This document shows positions 1-8,388 of a stretch of DNA of 56,374 bases, one piece after another; positions within the stretch are counted from its first letter, which is position 1; the number at the start of each line of letters is the position of its first letter. The stretch covers positions 1-56,374 of the forward strand of contig JAFRDH010000001.1 of the NCBI GenBank assembly GCA_017403955.1. The letters run 5' to 3'. Position numbers and translations under genes: made by a program. This DNA is from Mogibacterium sp. Lineage in GTDB: Bacteria > Bacillota > Clostridia > Peptostreptococcales > Anaerovoracaceae. The notes under the pieces are model-generated. The model did no database searches. It was given only the letters and a program-made list of their open reading frames with translations, and was not told the origin of the DNA.

Positions 1-120
1 CGTTCTGGGCTTTGTCAAGTTTTTTCCCTAGGTTTTATGCATTTTTACCGTACTTAAATCATTATTCAATTTTCAAGGTACATTGCTATTGCCTTAAGTT
101 GACGATAGCTTGACGACGGT

Positions 121-140
121 GGGGACGGTTCTCTGTCTCC
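121..140. repeat. Small REP-like hairpin
   Basis: GGGGAC and GTCTCC flank an 8-base loop, pairing with one G-U. The core GGGACGGTTCTCT (122-134) recurs exactly at 36850-36862, also between genes. The remaining bases from 1 to 143 show no gene that I can recognise. Confidence 0.4.
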
Positions 141-143
141 TCA

Positions 144-1016
144 TTAGATGTAGTTCTTTTCTATGCTGAAACCTCTTCCATAGACACTGCTTGCTTTGGA
201 AAGCACAATAAATGCCTCGGGATCTTCGCGCCTGATTATCGTTTCCATCTTGTGAAGCTCCCTTGGGGATATGACACAGTAAAGAACATCTGTCTCAATG
301 CCGAGATATCCTGTTCTGGCATGCAGCATTGTAACTCCGCGGTCCATATTTTCCAGTATGGCACTGCGGAGTTTTTCAGGGTTTCTGCTGATTATCTCGA
401 TTTTTGTCCTGCTTGCGCCAAGTGTAAGCAGTTTGTCGAGAGTGAGAGTATATACCATAACAAGCAAAATGCCGTAGAGGATTGCCTGTTTCTCCGAGAA
501 AAACATCTGGCCTGCTAGTATGCTGAAGTCGAAGACATACATGCTGACGCTGACCGGTATACCGAGCTTTTTATTCAGGATCAGCGGCGGTATATCCATT
601 CCTCCGGTGCTGGCTCCGAGTCTTATGATCATAGCAAGACTCGCTCCGATGCACAGTCCTCCGAACAGGGCACACAGGAGCTTGTCATCAGTCAGTACAA
701 AGTCTCCGGCTGCGCGTTCAAGAAGCCCCAGCATAGCAGGATATGCAATAGTACTTACTAAAGTGGTAAGAGCGAAAGTCCTGCCCAGTATCAGCATGCC
801 AAGCACAAACATGACGATATTGAAAATACCTACAAATGCAGAGACTGGTATGTTGCCGAAGTGATTGGCGATCAGCGCAATTCCTGTAGTGCCGCCTGTT
901 ATCAGACCTGAAGGCAGGATGAAAAATACAACTCCTGCAGCGTACAACATATTTCCCATTATTATTACTGCGATTTTTGCTCCGGCCTTGAAGATAATAC
1001 TGTTGCTCCTGACCAT
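144..1016 (-). CDS. YitT family (DUF2179) membrane protein
   Basis: A 290-residue membrane protein of the YitT family. Several hydrophobic helices fill the first about 200 residues, with glycine-rich turns such as LPSGLITGGTTG and RLGASTGGMDIPP that are typical of the family. A soluble C-terminal DUF2179 domain of about 80 residues follows. Family members are integral membrane proteins of unknown or poorly defined transport function. I place the start at the ATG at 1016 because AAGGGAGG lies six bases before it; a longer in-frame reading has no such site. The gene is transcribed alone on the minus strand, divergent from the thioesterase gene, behind a structured leader that contains a terminator-like hairpin. 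Family assignment is confident; the substrate is unknown. Confidence 0.88.
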   Translation of the reverse strand: MVRSNSIIFKAGAKIAVIIMGNMLYAAGVVFFILPSGLITGGTTGIALIANHFGNIPVSAFVGIFNIVMFVLGMLILGRTFALTTLVSTIAYPAMLGLLERAAGDFVLTDDKLLCALFGGLCIGASLAMIIRLGASTGGMDIPPLILNKKLGIPVSVSMYVFDFSILAGQMFFSEKQAILYGILLVMVYTLTLDKLLTLGASRTKIEIISRNPEKLRSAILENMDRGVTMLHARTGYLGIETDVLYCVISPRELHKMETIIRREDPEAFIVLSKASSVYGRGFSIEKNYI

Positions 1017-1048
1017 AATTCCTCCCTTATTTCTTATGAATTTGATCG

Positions 1049-1111
1049 AAAAAAAGATCCACGCGCCAAGGGTCAATTTTCCCTGACAAACGTGGATCGA
1101 AGCTTTCGCTT
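1049..1111 (-). promoter_or_regulatory. Structured yitT leader with terminator-like hairpin
   Basis: Read on the minus strand, GATCCACG pairs with CGTGGATC (1098-1091 with 1063-1056) around an inner AGGG/CCCT helix. Seven T residues follow directly, and the yitT ATG lies 33 bases further on. A GNRA-type hairpin, AAGC-GAAA-GCTT, sits just upstream at 1100-1111. No minus-strand gene lies upstream to be terminated, so this looks like a leader attenuator. I do not recognise a known riboswitch class. Confidence 0.55.
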
Positions 1112-1151
1112 AATACCTTTACCATATTTCAGTGCCTCACGCACGATCAGA

Positions 1152-1180
1152 ATATTATCTCAATATTTTGATGAAGTCAA
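1152..1180 (-). promoter_or_regulatory. Sigma-A-type promoter of yitT
   Basis: On the minus strand TTGACT (1180-1175) is followed after 17 bases by TAATAT (1157-1152). The predicted transcript starts near 1145, giving a leader of about 130 bases that begins with a small GTGC/GCAC hairpin (1132-1144). Confidence 0.6.
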
Positions 1181-1283
1181 TAACACTTTCGATTATTATT
1201 AAGTCAGAAACTGACACTTCGACAGAAGGAACGAAGCTGAACTTGAAAAGACAATAAGGCGTTGTGAAATAGAGAAGGAAAAT

Positions 1284-2003
1284 ATGAGATTGATAAAAAA
1301 GGACAAATTGCCCGCAAGTTTCTGCGGAGCGGATGTTAAGCTCTCTGTGATGGGAGCTTTCAGAATAGTAGAAGATATGGTAACAGAACTGATGGGTGAT
1401 CTCAAAATCGACGGAGTGACCTGTATGCGCGAATACGGTGCAATGTGGGTCTTCGTGCGAAACCGCATCGAGATCCACCAACAAATAGGCTGGATGGAAG
1501 AGTATACTGCCAAATGCAGCATCAGTTCATTCTCAAGAGTCAGACTCTATATCGATACAGTCCTCGAAAAGGAGGACGGATCTGTCGCTCTTGCATCAAG
1601 ACTGGAATTATGTGCTTTGGATCTTGAAACGGGAAAAATCAGGAAAGCGAATACTGTGGGCGTGGGAGATAACACTCCGCCTGAAGAACCAATGGCAGAT
1701 ATCAAATATTCAAAGGAGAAGCCGGTACGGGCAGAACACCTTGATACATTCAGAGTAGGGTCTACAGATATCGACTTCTGTTACCATACGAACAACATAT
1801 CTTATGTCGGATTTTTCATGGATCAGTACAGTACAGATCATCTTGTTGAGCATCCTGTCAAATCAATAGAGGTGCAGTATGTGAACCAGACTCATGAGGG
1901 AGATACGTTAGAATTATACAGATGTGAATCACAGGAAACTGATGCATATACTATAGAACTGAACGGCCAGACGGTTGTAAATTGCCAGATCAGATGCCGA
2001 TGA
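1284..2003 (+). CDS. Acyl-ACP thioesterase
   Basis: A 239-residue double-hotdog protein matching the acyl-ACP thioesterase family, which releases fatty acids from acyl carrier protein in the cytoplasm. The first hotdog runs from about residue 5 to 130 and includes AMWVFVRNRIEI and the GW of QQIGWMEE. The second begins near 150 with the DIDFCYHTNNISYVGFF segment, equivalent to the conserved catalytic HxNN region of plant FatA/FatB. The length is normal for the bacterial family. The start ATG follows GAGAAGGAAAAT. The gene stands alone, divergent from yitT and separated by the TetR-type promoter from the next operon. The usual role is control of membrane fatty-acid composition or free fatty-acid release. 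Confidence 0.88.
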   Translation: MRLIKKDKLPASFCGADVKLSVMGAFRIVEDMVTELMGDLKIDGVTCMREYGAMWVFVRNRIEIHQQIGWMEEYTAKCSISSFSRVRLYIDTVLEKEDGSVALASRLELCALDLETGKIRKANTVGVGDNTPPEEPMADIKYSKEKPVRAEHLDTFRVGSTDIDFCYHTNNISYVGFFMDQYSTDHLVEHPVKSIEVQYVNQTHEGDTLELYRCESQETDAYTIELNGQTVVNCQIRCR

Positions 2004-2012
2004 TAAATTGTA

Positions 2013-2061
2013 TTGACACCGTGTCAGAATGCGTGTATATTTACTTTGTGACACGGTGTCA
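2013..2061 (+). promoter_or_regulatory. Promoter with two TetR-type palindromic operators
   Basis: TTGACA (2013-2018) and TATATT (2036-2041) are 17 bases apart, a near-ideal promoter. The palindrome TGACACCGTGTCA (2014-2026) overlaps the -35 box and TGACACGGTGTCA (2049-2061) covers the predicted start site. The two differ only in the central base, and both are followed by GAAT. The downstream operon encodes a TetR regulator, so autorepression is the simplest reading. Confidence 0.8.
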
Positions 2062-2080
2062 GAATACGCAAGGAGGCAAT

Positions 2081-3226
2081 ATGAAAAATTTAGGATTTGG
2101 CATGATGAGACTGCCGGTTATCGGCGGTGACCCGACAAACTTTGACTATGAGAAACTGAACAAAATGGTAGATGCTTTCCTCGAAGCAGGCTACAACTAC
2201 TTTGATACGAGCTATGTGTATCACAACGGAAAGAGTGAGGAAGCAGCACGAAAGGCATTGGTAGAGAGACATCCGAGGGATTCATTCCGCATCGCGACGA
2301 AATTCCCTTCATTCATCCCTATGTCTGAAGAAGATGTAGAAAAGACATTTGCTCAGCAGCTTGAAAATGTTGGCGTAGAGTATTTCGATTATTATCTGCT
2401 GCATAACCTGCAGACAGTATGGTATGACGGAATCGAGGGAAAGGGTGACGGATATTTCTTGTCAGAGCACCTTTTCGATCACGCTAAGAAGTGGAAAGAT
2501 GACGGAAAGATCAAGCATCTCGGCTTTTCATTCCATTCCTCACCTGAACTTCTCGACCGCGTGCTGAATGAGCATCCTGAAGTGGAGTTCGTACAGATCG
2601 CACTCAACCCTATCGACTGGGACAGCGATTTTGTAGCAGCAAGAGAGTGCTATGAGATAATCCGCAAGCATGGCAAGGATGTGATCGTTATGGAAGCAGT
2701 AAAGGGCGGCGGACTGGCAAAACTGCCGACAGCCGCAGAGGAAGTGCTCAAGGCGGTTTGCCCTGACAAGTCGATCGCTTCATGGTCGATCAGATTTGCT
2801 TCGCAGCTTGAGGGAGTCATAGCAGTCCTTTCCGGAATGTCGACGATCGAACAGGTCAATGACAACTGCAGAACAGCGAACGAGGCACAGCCTCTCAATG
2901 AAAAAGAGACTGAGGCACTCTGGAAAGCGATGGAGATCTACAGAGAATGCACACCTTTCCCGCCTGCAGAGCTCGAGAAATACCGCGGACTTACATGGAA
3001 CGGTGTTTCGGTGCATTCGATACTTCAGGCATACAGCATTTGTCTTGTGCAGCCTGACCCGACATGCATAGATGATAACAACTACTTTAAAAACAAGCTG
3101 GCTGAGGTCTCGCATCTCGATATCCACAGTGAACTGCCTAAACAGGAAGTCATCAGAGCTGACGGCATGAACGCAACATATATCGTAGAGGAAGCGGTGG
3201 CTTATCTCCAGCGCAATACATTCTAA
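2081..3226 (+). CDS. Aldo/keto reductase
   Basis: A 381-residue aldo/keto reductase: a TIM-barrel NAD(P)H-dependent oxidoreductase of aldehydes and ketones. The catalytic tetrad is visible as Asp42 and Tyr47 (FDTSYVYHNG), Lys74 (IATKFP) and His108 (YYLLHNL). Many anaerobe members carry a C-terminal ferredoxin-like extension. Here the extension (about residues 290-381) is present, but the cysteine-rich cluster motif is missing; only scattered Cys remain. AGGAGG lies five bases before the ATG. It is the first gene of the operon that begins at the twin-palindrome promoter and continues into the TetR regulator. A detoxification or redox role under TetR control is an inference; the substrate is not predictable. 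Confidence 0.88.
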   Translation: MKNLGFGMMRLPVIGGDPTNFDYEKLNKMVDAFLEAGYNYFDTSYVYHNGKSEEAARKALVERHPRDSFRIATKFPSFIPMSEEDVEKTFAQQLENVGVEYFDYYLLHNLQTVWYDGIEGKGDGYFLSEHLFDHAKKWKDDGKIKHLGFSFHSSPELLDRVLNEHPEVEFVQIALNPIDWDSDFVAARECYEIIRKHGKDVIVMEAVKGGGLAKLPTAAEEVLKAVCPDKSIASWSIRFASQLEGVIAVLSGMSTIEQVNDNCRTANEAQPLNEKETEALWKAMEIYRECTPFPPAELEKYRGLTWNGVSVHSILQAYSICLVQPDPTCIDDNNYFKNKLAEVSHLDIHSELPKQEVIRADGMNATYIVEEAVAYLQRNTF

Positions 3227-3259
3227 ACTATGCATCGTATGATGTAATTGGAGGCCGGT

Positions 3260-3886
3260 ATGCCAAAAGGTTCACCCGAATTAACAGCAGCAAGAAAAGA
3301 CGAGATAATGGATGCCTGCGAGTGCCTGTATCAGACGATGAACTTCAAGGACATCACTCTGAAAGAGATCGGAAAGGTGACGTCTTTTACGCGCACATCC
3401 ATATACAATTACTTTCAGACCAAAGAAGAAATATTCCTTGCTCTCTTCGAAAGAGAGTACAGGAACTGGACCGATGCCCTTCGATCGATTGCGTCCTCGA
3501 GTGAGAAATACGATACTGACAGACTTGCAGCCAAGATCGCTGAGTCGCTGACTTCGAGAGAACTCATGTTGAGACTGCTGTCAGCGAATCTCTATGATCT
3601 CGAGGATAACAGCCGCATTGAGAGACTTGTTGACTTCAAAAGGACATATCTCAATTCAACAGAGGCCATGGATGCGATATTGGAAAGGCAGTTCCCGGGA
3701 ATGAAAGATAAAGAACGCAGATCATTACTTCTGACTATTTATGAGTTCATACATGGCGTCTATCCATATGCATATGCAACTTCCAAACAGCAGGAAGCGA
3801 TGGATGAAGTCGGTGTGCGCTACGGTGAATTCACGCTTTACGAGCTGGCATATGACGGACTCAGGAGAATCCTTAAATCTGTATGA
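3260..3886 (+). CDS. TetR/AcrR family transcriptional regulator
   Basis: A 208-residue TetR-type repressor. The N-terminal helix-turn-helix spans about residues 10-57 (ACECLYQTMNFKDITLKEIG, then TRTSIYNYFQTKEEIF, the family signature). An all-helical ligand-binding domain follows. The ATG at 3260 is preferred because GGAGG lies five bases upstream; an upstream TTG is less likely. It is the second gene of a four-gene operon with the aldo/keto reductase, flavodoxin and DUF4405 genes. It probably binds the two 13-bp palindromes at the operon promoter. The inducing ligand is unknown. Confidence 0.9.
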   Translation: MPKGSPELTAARKDEIMDACECLYQTMNFKDITLKEIGKVTSFTRTSIYNYFQTKEEIFLALFEREYRNWTDALRSIASSSEKYDTDRLAAKIAESLTSRELMLRLLSANLYDLEDNSRIERLVDFKRTYLNSTEAMDAILERQFPGMKDKERRSLLLTIYEFIHGVYPYAYATSKQQEAMDEVGVRYGEFTLYELAYDGLRRILKSV

Positions 3887-3902
3887 AAAGGGTAAGTGAA
3901 TT

Positions 3903-4604
3903 ATGAGAAAAATACTTTCGATTTTGATGATAGCAATGCTTTCATTATCCATACTCACAGCATGCGGAAGCAATGGTGAGGAAACGGCTGCTGAAGAGCA
4001 GAATTCAGCAGAGGTAACAGAGCAGGAAGATACAGAAGAAGCTGAAAGCAGCGATTCGTCCGCTGCGGAAACTCTGGTAGTATATTTTACAAGAATCGGT
4101 AATACTGACGGCGGTTTCCCTGAAGGCGTCGATGCAACCACAAGTGCAAGCCTTCAGCAGACAGATGGAGGTCTTAAAGGAAACGCGCAGCTGATCTCTG
4201 AGTGGATCTCGGATGAGACCGGAGGAGACATGTTTGCAATTGAATCAGAAGAAATCTATCCTGCAGACTATAACGCTACTGTCGACAAAGCCAGTAAAGA
4301 TCAGGCTGCTGATCTGAGGCCGGCCCTTAAATCGCATGTAGATAATATGGATCAGTATAAGACCGTAGTGATCGTATTCCCGAATTGGTGGGGCGATCTT
4401 CCGATGCCGGTATACTCATTCTTTGATGAATATGACCTTTCGGGCAAGGAAATCATCGTTTATGTCACACATGAGGGAAGCAGATACTCAGGAACTATTG
4501 ACACTATTTCCGAGCTCGAACCGGAAGCTGATGTCAAAGAAGGTCTTTCGATACGCGGCGGTGAAGTGGCAGACTCTGAAACTGAGGTACGTGACAGCAT
4601 ATAA
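3903..4604 (+). CDS. Flavodoxin-fold lipoprotein
   Basis: A 233-residue secreted lipoprotein. A hydrophobic signal ends in the lipobox LTAC with Cys21, followed by an acidic low-complexity linker (about residues 25-55). The flavodoxin domain starts at LVVYFTRIGNTDGG, the FMN phosphate loop. It continues through PNWWGDLPMPVYSF and YVTHEGSRYSG, hallmarks of the flavodoxin_4 group. The protein would carry FMN on the outer face of the membrane. It overlaps the next gene, a DUF4405 cytochrome-like membrane protein, by one base (TAATG). That suggests the pair moves electrons across or along the membrane, possibly with the aldo/keto reductase. The electron-transfer role is inferred from the fold and the context. 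Confidence 0.85.
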   Translation: MRKILSILMIAMLSLSILTACGSNGEETAAEEQNSAEVTEQEDTEEAESSDSSAAETLVVYFTRIGNTDGGFPEGVDATTSASLQQTDGGLKGNAQLISEWISDETGGDMFAIESEEIYPADYNATVDKASKDQAADLRPALKSHVDNMDQYKTVVIVFPNWWGDLPMPVYSFFDEYDLSGKEIIVYVTHEGSRYSGTIDTISELEPEADVKEGLSIRGGEVADSETEVRDSI

Positions 4605-5251
4605 TGAGCAAACGGACTACTGTTGACATATTAATGATCCTTCTGATGCCGCTTCTGATGGCATATTCGCTTATAGGCGAGACTTTCCATGAGATAGCCG
4701 GCACTGCCATGCTTGTGCTGTTCATCATGCATCATTTGCTGAACAGAGCATTTTTCAGAGCAATCGGAAAGGGAAGGTATACGGTAAGGCGGACTCTGCG
4801 CGAAGCAGTGAATGTGTTTCTGCTCGTGTTCATGATACTACAGCCACTGACAGGTATCATGATGTCCAGGCACCTATATACATTCCTGCACATAGGCGGA
4901 GCTGCACAAGCCAGACAGATACATCTTTGCCTGGCATACTGGGGCTTTGTGATGATGAGTTTGCACGCGGGTATGCATATGGGACCGTTGGCAAATAAAA
5001 TAAAAGCGAATAGCTCCCGGGCAAAATTGGTTGCGGGTATCTTAGCTGTAATTGCTGTATACGGAGCATATGTCTTTTTCAGCAGAGGCTTTGCAGACTA
5101 CATGCTGATGCTTCAGCAGTTTGCATTTTATGATTTTGATGAGCCTGCATTACGATTCATACTCGATTACGTAGCAGTTTTGGTGTTGTTCATAATGCTG
5201 GGGTGGTTAACGCAGCGCAGCTCATCAGGGAAAAAAACAAATTGTATTTGA
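4604..5251 (+). CDS. DUF4405 cytochrome b-like membrane protein
   Basis: A 215-residue integral membrane protein with about five hydrophobic segments. Histidines are placed as in small cytochrome b proteins: His-His in FIMHHLLNRAFF, and His residues in ARQIHLCLAYWGFVMMSLHAGMHMG. This fits the DUF4405 family, often found beside flavin-containing partners. The ATG overlaps the stop codon of the flavodoxin lipoprotein gene, implying translational coupling and equimolar synthesis. Haem binding is inferred from histidine spacing and not proven. It is the last gene of the TetR operon; a strong terminator follows within 20 bases. Confidence 0.75.
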   Translation: MSKRTTVDILMILLMPLLMAYSLIGETFHEIAGTAMLVLFIMHHLLNRAFFRAIGKGRYTVRRTLREAVNVFLLVFMILQPLTGIMMSRHLYTFLHIGGAAQARQIHLCLAYWGFVMMSLHAGMHMGPLANKIKANSSRAKLVAGILAVIAVYGAYVFFSRGFADYMLMLQQFAFYDFDEPALRFILDYVAVLVLFIMLGWLTQRSSSGKKTNCI

Positions 5252-5267
5252 GCACAGATGACCCGGT

Positions 5268-5298
5268 GACCCTGAGATCAACTTCTCAGGGTCCATTT
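5268..5298 (+). terminator. Rho-independent terminator of the TetR operon
   Basis: GACCCTGAGA (5268-5277) pairs perfectly with TCTCAGGGTC (5284-5293) around a 6-base loop, followed by ATTTTTG. It lies between two convergent genes. Confidence 0.88.
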
Positions 5299-5308
5299 TT
5301 GTTGTTTT

Positions 5309-6178
5309 TTAACGGATGTTTTCTTTAATATAATTGATCACGGAGCGGGCGAGAGGTCCCGCTCCTTTTATTGACCTGATACCGATTCCCAGTGATCTGT
5401 ACGATTCCGGATCGAGCATCCTGTATTCATAGCTTCCGGGGAATCTCTCAAGAGTCAGTTTAGGGAGAATGGATATGCCAAGACCATGCTGGACCATGGC
5501 AAGCACGGCAAAGTCGTCCTTGGAGCGGTATTTGACAAAAGATTCAAGACCTGCATCAAACAGGATCTTGTTAGCGTCCGTATCATATTCACGGTAAGTC
5601 ATGATCAGAGGGTGGCCTTTAAGCTCATTTAGTGGAACATAGTCATATTCTGCAAGGACGTGATCAGGCGGGAAAACAACTACCATCGGGTCTTCCAGAA
5701 TAGGAATGAAATCAACTTCATTATTTTCCGGAGCACTCATGAGTGCCAGGTCAAGATCTCCTGCAAGCAGACCGCGCAGCATCTCTTCCTGTCCGCTTTC
5801 TACTATGTTAAATTCCACTTCAGGGTATTCCCTCTGATAGTACCCGATCACCTGAGGGAGCCATGTAGAGGAAGTGCTCACATATGAACCGATCCGAATC
5901 GAACCTCTGTGAATACCGCGGATCTCATCGGCTTCCTGCAGGAATCTTTCTTCCTGAGCGATCATCGAGCGCATCGCAGGTATGAGCATTTTCGCTTCGC
6001 TTGTAGGCTCAACCCCTTTTTTTGTCTTGATGAGAAGCGGGATCCCGAGCTCATCTTCGAATGATTTCATCATCTGCGTCAGATTGGACTGAGTGTATCC
6101 GAGAATCTCTCCGGCTCTTGTGAAACTCCCACTGTCGATCGATGTGAGGAAGACTTTTACCATTTTGAATGTATTCAT
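5309..6178 (-). CDS. LysR family transcriptional regulator
   Basis: A 289-residue LysR-type regulator. The N-terminal winged helix (residues 1-60) shows the family pattern FLTSIDSGSFTRAGEILG then TQSNLTQMMKSFEDELG. The effector-binding periplasmic-binding-protein-like fold follows (IRIGSYVSTSSTWLPQVI, then DLALMSAP, then HGLGISILPKL). The ATG at 6178 has AAGAGG five bases upstream. It is divergent from a BrnQ-type carrier with a 150-bp AT-rich gap, the usual layout for a LysR protein controlling its neighbour. The signal is probably related to the transported amino acid, by context only. Confidence 0.92.
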   Translation of the reverse strand: MNTFKMVKVFLTSIDSGSFTRAGEILGYTQSNLTQMMKSFEDELGIPLLIKTKKGVEPTSEAKMLIPAMRSMIAQEERFLQEADEIRGIHRGSIRIGSYVSTSSTWLPQVIGYYQREYPEVEFNIVESGQEEMLRGLLAGDLDLALMSAPENNEVDFIPILEDPMVVVFPPDHVLAEYDYVPLNELKGHPLIMTYREYDTDANKILFDAGLESFVKYRSKDDFAVLAMVQHGLGISILPKLTLERFPGSYEYRMLDPESYRSLGIGIRSIKGAGPLARSVINYIKENIR

Positions 6179-6328
6179 AGCAGCCTCTTTTCTGTAATGA
6201 AGCATTAATTGCTGAATTCATTCTATATGTTAAGAAAAATAATATCAATTATTATAACTATTAATTTTTCAATTATGAGTCTAAACGCTATATTGGTATC
6301 ATAGAGAAAGAGTGTGTGGAGGACCATT

Positions 6329-7654
6329 ATGAAAAAGGATCTTGGATTAAAAGAATTACTGGTAATGGGCGGGGCTCTTTTTTCGATGCATTTCGGTGCG
6401 GCATGCATGCTGTTCCCGGTCCAGTGGGGTAAAGATGCAGGTACAGCGCTGTGGCCTATGTTTGCAGGCATCCTCCTTTCAGGAGTGATATTGCCGTACA
6501 CAGGATACCTGGCTCTTGTCAGAGGTAATGGCACTTTCCTTTCGCTGATCCAAAGACTTTCAGGCGGCTTCGGCACATTTTTCGCAGCACTGACTATATT
6601 TGTCATAGGACCGCTTTACATGGTACCCCGCATGAGCGCAGCGGCATGGGCTGCCATTGTACAGCTCACCGGACTTGAGACAGACAGCTATTTGCCGGCG
6701 ATAATCTTCGCTATCGTTTTTTATCTGATCACATACTGGTTTGTAGTGAATCCGGGCAAAGTAATAGACAAAATCGGGAATCTGCTGTTCCCGGTCCTGA
6801 TCGTAGTTGTGACCGCGGTGATAGTAAAGAGCATCGTCAGTCCAATATCAGATGAGTGGGCTGCGCCATCGTTCACTCAGAATCCGGTGGTACACGGGTT
6901 CCTTGAAGGGTATGCAACAGCAGACCTTCAGTGCGCACTGCTCTTCGGAATCATCGTTGTTCATGGAATATTGAATGCGGGAATAGAGGAAAAGGCAGTC
7001 AACAGAAATCTCATCAAAATAGGGATAGTCGGGCTTGGTCTGCTTGCGATAACTATACTCGGACACATGATCGCCGGAGCTAATACAGGAGGTACTATCG
7101 ACCTGACGCTGTCAGCGCTGTATACAGAGATGGTCCTGCAGCTCTGGGGAAGTTTCGGCGGGATACTCTTTAATATAGCCCTTGTCGCAGCAGCTCTGAC
7201 TACTGCAGTCGGCGCAGTGTCATCGACTTCCGAGATCTGGGAGGAGATCCTTCTGGAAAAGAATAAACGAGTCTTTACATACAGGAACTTCTGCATAGCA
7301 TCGTGCGTGCTGTCATGCATTGTATCGTTCGCAGATCTGAATACCATTGTCAGGATCATCGGACCGGTACTTGATGCCTGCTATCCGGCAGCGATCGTAA
7401 TTGCTTTGTACTATTGCCTGTGCAGAAAGCCTGATGACCAGACAAAACTCCGGGCAGGTAACTGGGCAGTTATAAGCGCATTTCTGATAAGTATCCTTCA
7501 GCTAGCGGTCAGATACAGCGAGATGTTTGATTTGGGCTGGGATATGCTGAGCAGGATATATTACGCGTTCCCGCTGGCAGGATACAGTCTTGCATGGCTC
7601 CCGGTCAGCATAATATTGTACGCGGTCATAAGTATCCTTAAACCACATTCATGA
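6329..7654 (+). CDS. brnQ: Branched-chain amino acid transport carrier
   Basis: A 441-residue integral membrane protein with about twelve hydrophobic helices. It resembles the LIV-II/BrnQ branched-chain amino acid:cation symporters that import leucine, isoleucine and valine. Family features include the N-terminal LGLKELLVMGGALFSMHFGA segment with its GAxxFSxHFGAxN-like motif and the conserved small-residue helices that follow. The ATG at 6329 follows TGGAGGA with six bases between. The gene is single, divergent from a LysR regulator, and ends in a strong bidirectional terminator. Substrate specificity is a family inference. Confidence 0.85.
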   Translation: MKKDLGLKELLVMGGALFSMHFGAACMLFPVQWGKDAGTALWPMFAGILLSGVILPYTGYLALVRGNGTFLSLIQRLSGGFGTFFAALTIFVIGPLYMVPRMSAAAWAAIVQLTGLETDSYLPAIIFAIVFYLITYWFVVNPGKVIDKIGNLLFPVLIVVVTAVIVKSIVSPISDEWAAPSFTQNPVVHGFLEGYATADLQCALLFGIIVVHGILNAGIEEKAVNRNLIKIGIVGLGLLAITILGHMIAGANTGGTIDLTLSALYTEMVLQLWGSFGGILFNIALVAAALTTAVGAVSSTSEIWEEILLEKNKRVFTYRNFCIASCVLSCIVSFADLNTIVRIIGPVLDACYPAAIVIALYYCLCRKPDDQTKLRAGNWAVISAFLISILQLAVRYSEMFDLGWDMLSRIYYAFPLAGYSLAWLPVSIILYAVISILKPHS

Positions 7655-7672
7655 CATAATTTGAATACATAG

Positions 7673-7714
7673 AAAAAAGCTCACTGCTGTTTTGATGCTG
7701 CAGTGAGCTTTTTG
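7673..7714. terminator. Bidirectional terminator
   Basis: AAAAAGCTCACTGC (7674-7687) pairs with GCAGTGAGCTTTTT (7700-7713), a perfect 14-bp stem with a 12-base loop. The A/T flanks give U-runs in both directions, serving brnQ on the + strand and the flavin reductase gene on the - strand. Confidence 0.9.
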
Positions 7715-7715
7715 A

Positions 7716-8279
7716 TTATTTCAGCTTCATTCCGTCTTTGAATGCTTCACCGACTCGTTCTGCTACTTTGTAGTATCCGTGTGTATATGGATCAAAAGCA
7801 ATGGCATTGACAAGAGACATATCAAGCTTTCCGTCAACAAATACTTTTTCGTCAGCTGTGACATTTACGACTTTGCCTATGACACCGCATCCATATTCAT
7901 TGTCCTGATATTCAATGAACTCACATTCAAGACAAAGCGGGAATTCATTGATCACAGGGGCGTTGACAGTTTCTGCCTTGCATGCGGTAAGTCCGATGCG
8001 GGCAAATTTGTCCGGGACTCTGTTGCCGGATTCTACGCCGAAATAGTCTGCTTCTATCAGATGATCTGCATCTGCAATGCTGACCGTAAATGCACCTGTA
8101 GCTTTGATGTTCTTTACTGTCTTATGGGATTCTGTCAGGTTGAGGGCTACAGTCCCTCTTTCCTGCATAGTTCCCCATGCTGCATTCATGACATTGACGC
8201 TGCCGTCTTCGTTGTATGTTGCCACCATAAGGACAGGCATCGGGAAAATACCTTCCGTGATATTAAGCTTTTTTCTCAT
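7716..8279 (-). CDS. Flavin reductase family protein
   Basis: A 187-residue protein of the flavin reductase-like, FMN-binding split-barrel family. Typical segments are PMPVLMVATYNEDGSVNVMNAAWGT near the start, then ALNLTESHKTVKNI, and AFTVSIA. Members bind FMN and reduce it or pass electrons to partner oxidoreductases. The length is standard. The start ATG follows GTGAGG. It is divergent from an HxlR-type regulator, a frequent pairing in Bacillota where the regulator senses redox or electrophile stress. The exact electron acceptor is unknown. Confidence 0.85.
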   Translation of the reverse strand: MRKKLNITEGIFPMPVLMVATYNEDGSVNVMNAAWGTMQERGTVALNLTESHKTVKNIKATGAFTVSIADADHLIEADYFGVESGNRVPDKFARIGLTACKAETVNAPVINEFPLCLECEFIEYQDNEYGCGVIGKVVNVTADEKVFVDGKLDMSLVNAIAFDPYTHGYYKVAERVGEAFKDGMKLK

Positions 8280-8333
8280 TCTCAGTACCTCACTTCGCTA
8301 ATTGGTTTGACAGGAATCAATCTCCTGATTAAG

Positions 8334-8388
8334 ATTGTAACTGTGCAGGATTATAATTCAAGTACTGATATTAATGATAGGTACTATC
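8334..8388. promoter_or_regulatory. Overlapping divergent promoters with HxlR-like sites
   Basis: On the minus strand TTGAAT (8361-8356) and TACAAT (8339-8334) are 16 bases apart, serving the flavin reductase. On the plus strand TATAAT lies at 8352-8357 with a weak TTAAGA at 8329. Downstream are GATAG-GTA-CTATC (8376-8388) and repeated GTACT words (8362 and 8381), plausible HxlR operator halves. Confidence 0.5.

Noticed and set aside
252-1086. Plus-strand reading frames inside the yitT gene
   Set aside because: They lie antisense to a well-supported family protein and have no ribosome binding sites or recognisable products.
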